In this document: positions 60,121 through 64,000 of the stretch, piece after piece
Layout of the letters: every line of letters starts with the position of its first letter
Numbering within the stretch: the first letter of the stretch is position 1
NCBI RefSeq assembly: GCF_900626135.1
Contig: NZ_LR130785.1
Location: forward strand, 839,241 to 903,240
Reading direction: 5' to 3'
DNA: 64,000 nt
DNA from: Senegalia massiliensis
Lineage (GTDB): Bacteria > Bacillota > Clostridia > Tissierellales > SIT17
Program-made: the position numbers and the translations under genes
Notes under the pieces: model-generated
What the model was told of the DNA's origin: nothing
Seen by the model: the letters and a program-made list of their open reading frames with translations, nothing else
The model's database searches: none

Positions 60121-61578
60121 ATGAATAAAAATTTAAAATGGTATATAGCTATTGTAGTTTCTATAATAGTTTTTATATTTTATATAGGATATTTTTTTAC
60201 TGACATAGGAAGAGACCTTGAAGCTGATATGCTTACAAGTGATTTAGATAATACAGAAAAAGCTGAAAATAAGCTTCCAATACCACCTATTTTAGAAGAT
60301 AAAAACCCTGAAGAAGGAAAAGCTGAATTTGATTTAAAAGTTCAGTATGGTAAAAGTGAATTTATAGAAGGCTATGAAACAAATACTTTGGGATATAATG
60401 GTGATTATTTAGGACCTATAATAAAAGTAAATAAAGGTGAAGATGTGAAGATTAATGTAGATAATACATTAAAAAATCCTACTACTGTACACTGGCATGG
60501 ATTAGAAGTGCCAGCAGAAATGGATGGGGGACCACATCAAGTAGTTGAACCTAATTCTAAATGGGAGCCATACTTTACAATAGATCAACCTGCAGCGACA
60601 CTTTGGTATCATCCACATTTACTCCATAAAACAGGTGAACAAGTGTATAAAGGACTTGCTGGTTTATTTTATATAGAGGATGAGGTATCAAAAAAATTAG
60701 ACATACCAAAAGAACATGGAGTTAATGATATACCTTTAGTGGTTCAAGATAAAAGATTGACAGATAATGGTGATATTCCTTATGAGTTAAGTATGAGGGA
60801 TGTAATGAATGGATTTTTAGGTGACACAGTATTGATAAATGGAGCTGTTAATCCAGAATTAGATGTAAAGAATGAAGTTATTAGATTAAGATTATTAAAT
60901 GGATCAAATGCAAGAGCATATGAATTTAATTTTAGTAATAATATTGAATTTAATCAAATAGCTTCAGATGGAGGCTTTTTAGAAGAACCTGTAAAAATGG
61001 ATAAAGTATCACTTGCTCCTGCTGAAAGAGCAGAGGTGTTATTAGATTTATCAGATTATAAGGTGGGAGATAAAATAAAATTAAGAGATGGAAATTATAA
61101 CTTAATGACTATAAATATTGTTGAAGATGTAAATAAAACAAATGAAATACCTGAAAATTTAGTTGAAATAGAAGATTATAATAGAGATGAAGTAGAAAAA
61201 AGAAGAGAATTTGTAATGAGTGGTATGGGACCAATGGTATCTATAAATGGCAAACAAATGAATATGGATAGAATAGATGAAAGATTAAATTTAAATGAAT
61301 TAGAAGAATGGACAATAACAAATGACTCAGCTGGTATGGGAATGATGAACTCAACTCCACATCCATTTCATGTTCATGGAGTACAATTTAGGATAATAGA
61401 AAGAAATGGCAGAAAACCACCTTTAAATGAAAGAGGTTGGAAAGATACTGTAATGTTAGACAATGGAGAAGAAGTGAAAATTTTAGCCAAGTTCAGGAAA
61501 GAAGGGCTATTTATGTATCACTGTCATATATTAGAGCATGAAGATGCAGGTATGATGGGACAATTCTTAGTAGAATAA
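60121..61578 (+). CDS. Secreted multicopper oxidase
   Basis: 485 residues with an N-terminal membrane anchor (about 7-28). Copper ligands: HWHGLEVP, WYHPHLLHKTG, HPFHVHG and HCHILEHEDAGMM (trinuclear-site HxH pairs, T1 His-Cys-His and axial Met). Four motifs intact, order as in CueO/CotA-like oxidases, though without CueO's Met-rich insert. It oxidises Cu+ or phenolic/metal substrates with O2, which is notable in a probable anaerobe. AGGAGG site. First gene of a group continuing with SHOCT proteins. Confidence 0.92.
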   Translation: MNKNLKWYIAIVVSIIVFIFYIGYFFTDIGRDLEADMLTSDLDNTEKAENKLPIPPILEDKNPEEGKAEFDLKVQYGKSEFIEGYETNTLGYNGDYLGPIIKVNKGEDVKINVDNTLKNPTTVHWHGLEVPAEMDGGPHQVVEPNSKWEPYFTIDQPAATLWYHPHLLHKTGEQVYKGLAGLFYIEDEVSKKLDIPKEHGVNDIPLVVQDKRLTDNGDIPYELSMRDVMNGFLGDTVLINGAVNPELDVKNEVIRLRLLNGSNARAYEFNFSNNIEFNQIASDGGFLEEPVKMDKVSLAPAERAEVLLDLSDYKVGDKIKLRDGNYNLMTINIVEDVNKTNEIPENLVEIEDYNRDEVEKRREFVMSGMGPMVSINGKQMNMDRIDERLNLNELEEWTITNDSAGMGMMNSTPHPFHVHGVQFRIIERNGRKPPLNERGWKDTVMLDNGEEVKILAKFRKEGLFMYHCHILEHEDAGMMGQFLVE

Positions 61579-61596
61579 TCTAAAGGAGTGTTTTAT

Positions 61597-61830
61597 ATGT
61601 ATTATGGATTTCAAGAAATGTTATCTAATATGCTTATTGTCTGGTTGATACCAATAGTATTATTATTAATTATAGGAATATCCCTATTTATGATAAGAAA
61701 AAATAATAAGAAAAATAGTAAAGAAAGTAATAGCTCAGCTTTAGAAATATTAAATGAAAGATATGCTAAAGGGGAAATAGATGAAGAAGAATATAATAGA
61801 AAGAAAAATAATTTAAATCACCTCAAGTAA
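61597..61830 (+). CDS. SHOCT domain mini-membrane protein 1
   Basis: 77 residues: one helix (about 14-34), basic linker, and a C-terminal SHOCT domain (ALEILNERYAKGEIDEEEYN). ATG 61597, with AAAGGAGTG. SHOCT is a short oligomerisation domain. First of three tandem paralogues behind the multicopper oxidase gene. Confidence 0.82.
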   Translation: MYYGFQEMLSNMLIVWLIPIVLLLIIGISLFMIRKNNKKNSKESNSSALEILNERYAKGEIDEEEYNRKKNNLNHLK

Positions 61831-61894
61831 TTTCTTCATACTTTCTTCAAATTTAAATATTATAATGGATTTAGAAAGAAAAAGGAGTGATATT

Positions 61895-62122
61895 ATGATG
61901 CATGGAGGATATGGAATGTTTGGAGGAGGTGGCATCTTGGGATTAATTTTAGTAGCTGTAGTTGCTTATTTTCTAATAAAATATTTTAATGAGAATAATA
62001 ACAATAATACAAATACATTCAGTAAAAAAACTAATTCTCTTGATATTTTAAATGAAAGATATGCTAGAGGAGAAATAGATGATGAAGAATATAATAGAAA
62101 GAAAAAAATATTAAAAGACTAA
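61895..62122 (+). CDS. SHOCT domain mini-membrane protein 2
   Basis: 75 residues: Gly/Met/His-rich start (MMHGGYGMFGGGG), helix about 14-31, Asn-rich linker, SHOCT (LDILNERYARGEIDDEEYN). ATG 61895 after AAAGGAGTGA; the ATG at 61898 is equally possible. The Met/His start could bind copper (inference). Confidence 0.82.
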   Translation: MMHGGYGMFGGGGILGLILVAVVAYFLIKYFNENNNNNTNTFSKKTNSLDILNERYARGEIDDEEYNRKKKILKD

Positions 62123-62133
62123 GAGGTGATTAA

Positions 62134-62394
62134 ATGCATGGATATTGGGGTAATGGATTCAATGATATGATGAACTTTGGGAATAGAGCTAGTGAATGGT
62201 TTATTCTATATGATGTAGTAAAATTACTGATAATAGTAGCAGTAGTAATAGTCATTGCTAGAATGTTTATAAAAAATTCTAGGAATAATAGTAATGTAGG
62301 TTCAAGTAGAGCAATTGATATATTGAAAGAAAGATATGCTTCTGGTGAGATTTCAGAACAAGAGTATAAGGATAAATTAAAGAACTTAAAATAA
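62134..62394 (+). CDS. SHOCT domain mini-membrane protein 3
   Basis: 86 residues: MHGYWGNGFNDMMNFG start, helix about 27-45, SHOCT (AIDILKERYASGEISEQEYK). GAGGTGATTAA site, 11 bp after the previous stop. Paralogue of the two preceding proteins. Confidence 0.82.
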   Translation: MHGYWGNGFNDMMNFGNRASEWFILYDVVKLLIIVAVVIVIARMFIKNSRNNSNVGSSRAIDILKERYASGEISEQEYKDKLKNLK

Positions 62395-62430
62395 ATACTA
62401 ATTGTATTTTTAATTTAAGGAGGCTAAACA

Positions 62431-62817
62431 ATGAATATAGTTTATGAAAAAAGTACAAATAAAAATTTAAATGAAGCTATTAAGTCTTTAGAAGAAAATT
62501 TAAAGGAAAATAATTTTGGAGTATTATGGCAATTAAACTTTAAGGATAAGCTTGAAGAAAAAGGATTAGAATTTGATAATGACTTTGTAGTACTTGAAGT
62601 ATGTAATCCAAAACAAGCAAAAGAAGTATTAGAAAGAAATATTCATATAGGCTATGTTTTACCTTGTAAAATGGTAGTAAGAACTGAAGGTGATAAAACA
62701 TATATAGGAATGACAAGACCAGAGGGTCTAATAGGTTTATTTGGTGAACCTGAGTTAAAAGAAGTTGCAAATAAAGTTGAAGAAACGCTTAAAAATGCAA
62801 TTGAATCTTCAATTTAA
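62431..62817 (+). CDS. DUF302 domain protein
   Basis: 128 residues: LNEAIKSLEENLKENNFGVLWQ, VVLEVCNPKQAKEVLE and YVLPCKMVVR (with the conserved VCNP and LPC cysteines) are DUF302 blocks. The domain is found with heavy-metal and thiol genes in anaerobes; biochemical function unknown. AAGGAGG site; probably co-transcribed with the SHOCT genes. Confidence 0.88.
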   Translation: MNIVYEKSTNKNLNEAIKSLEENLKENNFGVLWQLNFKDKLEEKGLEFDNDFVVLEVCNPKQAKEVLERNIHIGYVLPCKMVVRTEGDKTYIGMTRPEGLIGLFGEPELKEVANKVEETLKNAIESSI

Positions 62818-62834
62818 ATAATATATGAGTAGTA

Positions 62835-62868
62835 AAATAGTACAATTCTTAAGAATTGTACTATTTTT
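62835..62868 (+). terminator. Terminator after DUF302 gene
   Basis: AAATAGTACAATTCTT-AAGAATTGTACTATTT, perfect 16-bp arms plus T-tract. Confidence 0.78.
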
Positions 62869-62938
62869 TTATGTCTTCATATTATCTTCAAACTTATATT
62901 TTATAATTTAGTTAAAGAAAGAGAAAGGGAGGAAATAA

Positions 62939-63631
62939 ATGAATATACTAAATAGGTTAAGATCAATATTTATGGCAAGAACAAATAAAGTATTAAACAA
63001 AATGGAAAATCCAGATGAAGCTTTAAACTTATCCTTATTAGAATTAAAAGAAAAAGTAAGAGAAATAAAGAAAGCATTATTAGAGGTAACTACAATAAAA
63101 AAATCTCTAGAAAGTGAGGTTTTAGAGTTAAAAGATAAAGTTAAGCTATCTGAAGAACAAGCAGAGCTTTCAATTAAAGCAAATAGAGAAGATTTAGCAG
63201 AAAAAGCATTAGAAAACAAACATGTATTAAATGAAAAATTAGAAAATAAAAGTGTTGAAATAGAGAATTTAAAAGAAAAGATAATAATTATAAAAGAAAA
63301 TAAAGAAAAAATACAACAGAAGATAAATGATTTAGAATACAAAAAAGATGAATTAAAAGCTATAGATAAGGCAGCAGATGCTGAATTAATGGTAAAAGAA
63401 GCATTAACTGGCGTATTTGAAGATATTTCAGATATTACAGATAGAATAGAGAGAGCAGAAAGTAAAATAAAAAATAAAACAAATAAAATAGCAGCAATAG
63501 ATGAATTAGAACAATCTGATTCATTAGATAATATAGATGAAAATGAAAAAATTCAAAATGAATTAGATAAAATAAGTAAAGAGTCTAGGATAAAAGAAGA
63601 ATTAGAAGCAATAAAATTAAAACATAAATAG
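62939..63631 (+). CDS. pspA: PspA/IM30 family envelope-stress protein
   Basis: 230 residues, almost entirely coiled coil. The amphipathic N-terminal helix LNRLRSIFMARTNKVLNKM, the block NPDEALNLSLLELKEK and the long heptad region follow the PspA/IM30/Vipp1 pattern (ESCRT-III-like membrane coat). It protects the membrane under stress; placement beside a copper-export group suggests envelope damage control. AAGGGAGGA site. Confidence 0.85.
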   Translation: MNILNRLRSIFMARTNKVLNKMENPDEALNLSLLELKEKVREIKKALLEVTTIKKSLESEVLELKDKVKLSEEQAELSIKANREDLAEKALENKHVLNEKLENKSVEIENLKEKIIIIKENKEKIQQKINDLEYKKDELKAIDKAADAELMVKEALTGVFEDISDITDRIERAESKIKNKTNKIAAIDELEQSDSLDNIDENEKIQNELDKISKESRIKEELEAIKLKHK

Positions 63632-63642
63632 GAGGATAACTA

Positions 63643-64000
63643 ATGGGATGTGGTGGAGGATATCGTGATTTATTTAGAGCAATAGATTATCATAGTCATT
63701 CGCATAATAATTATAGAAGTAATGACACAGAAGAAAAAATTACATTAGTAAAAAAAATGTATGCTGAAGGTTTAATAGATGATACGGAATATCAAAATTA
63801 TAAAAATAAAATTTATGATAGAATAACATCTTTTGATGATTTAGTATCACTTAGAAGTGAAAGAAAAAGAAATATAAGAAAATCACAAAATGATGAATAT
63901 AAAAAGGTAAATTCAAATGAATCCAACAATAAATATAAAATTAAATTAAGAAAGTTAAGAGAATCTAAGGAAAAAATTGATTTAGTTCAAGAAAAATTAG
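63643..64000 (+). CDS. SHOCT-like protein downstream of pspA (3'-truncated by window edge)
   Basis: The ATG follows AGGAGGATAACT, 11 bp after pspA, and the frame stays open to the window end (119 codons). It begins MGCGGGYRDLF, has a His-rich segment DYHSHSHNNY, then VKKMYAEGLIDDTEYQNY, which resembles a SHOCT domain near the N-terminus, followed by a Lys/Arg-rich helical region. Likely partner of PspA; no membrane helix seen in the visible part. Confidence 0.7.
   Translation, partial: MGCGGGYRDLFRAIDYHSHSHNNYRSNDTEEKITLVKKMYAEGLIDDTEYQNYKNKIYDRITSFDDLVSLRSERKRNIRKSQNDEYKKVNSNESNNKYKIKLRKLRESKEKIDLVQEKL

Noticed and set aside
61597-62394. CRISPR or DNA-level tandem repeat in the SHOCT array
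   Set aside because: Similarity is at the protein level over the SHOCT domain only; linkers and helices differ and spacing is irregular.

Overview
The window is very AT-rich, with tightly packed genes, strong AGGAGG-type ribosome binding sites, many A/U-rich intrinsic terminators and strong use of AGA/ATA codons. Together with ferredoxins, an EFR1 flavodoxin, a GltD/HdrB-type Fe-S module and apparent selenocysteine (Sec) use, this points to an anaerobic or facultatively anaerobic Firmicute of the Clostridia/Tissierellia type. No rRNA, tRNA, CRISPR array, phage or insertion sequence was seen.

Layout. 1-4.1 kb: end of a DUF2871 membrane protein, a D-cysteine desulfhydrase-like enzyme, then two leftward genes each interrupted by one in-frame TGA exactly at a conserved redox or metal-binding Cys. 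One is an ArsM-type arsenite methyltransferase, the other a CoA-disulfide-reductase-type flavoprotein. Each TGA is followed at 18-20 nt by a perfect short hairpin with a GG-starting loop, the bacterial SECIS layout, so I annotate both as selenoproteins rather than pseudogenes. A decayed Rieske fragment follows. 4.1-17.3 kb: housekeeping and accessory genes (hom, sfsA, rhomboid, EFR1 ferredoxin, DUF2975/HTH pair, Usp, chemoreceptor, Ntn-hydrolase, C_GCAxxG_C_C protein, a GntR-controlled ABC exporter, small alarmone synthetase, GNAT). 17.3-26 kb: a YidC paralogue, a PadR/DUF2812 pair with a clear double operator, an ECF S-component next to a P-loop kinase, a guanine riboswitch driving an NCS2 purine permease, DUF1232 and a nucleoside hydrolase.

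26.1-39.4 kb is the most system-like stretch: a split YeeE/YedE channel around a TusA protein, a YnjBCD-like ABC importer, the two 'rSAM/selenodomain-associated' (arsenosugar-type) glycosyltransferases TIGR04283 and TIGR04282, a phosphotransferase-fold protein with a degenerate HxD motif, a LysR regulator, then a divergent GltD-like flavoprotein, an HdrB-like CCG-domain protein, a double-rhodanese lipoprotein and a TVP38 membrane protein. It looks like uptake and redox or sulfur-group handling of an unidentified S-, Se- or As-containing compound.

39.4-48.3 kb: a SWIM/SNF2 helicase and a complete Opp/Dpp/Nik-type ABC operon. 48.3-64 kb is a copper/heavy-metal island. A kinase/NtrC-type regulator pair sits between two operons that each start at a GG-N10-GC sigma-54 promoter. 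Leftward are an LDCC-type mini-protein, a NusG-II protein, a DUF2933-like protein and a Met/His-rich secreted protein. Rightward are a zinc-ribbon protein, an Lgt-like protein, CopA, a secreted protein and a beta-propeller. Beyond lie a CopB-type ATPase, a multicopper oxidase, three tandem SHOCT mini-membrane proteins, DUF302, PspA and a fourth SHOCT-like protein cut by the window edge.

Limits: all assignments are by reading motifs, with no database search. Gene starts were moved inward where the upstream start codon overlaps the Shine-Dalgarno sequence.
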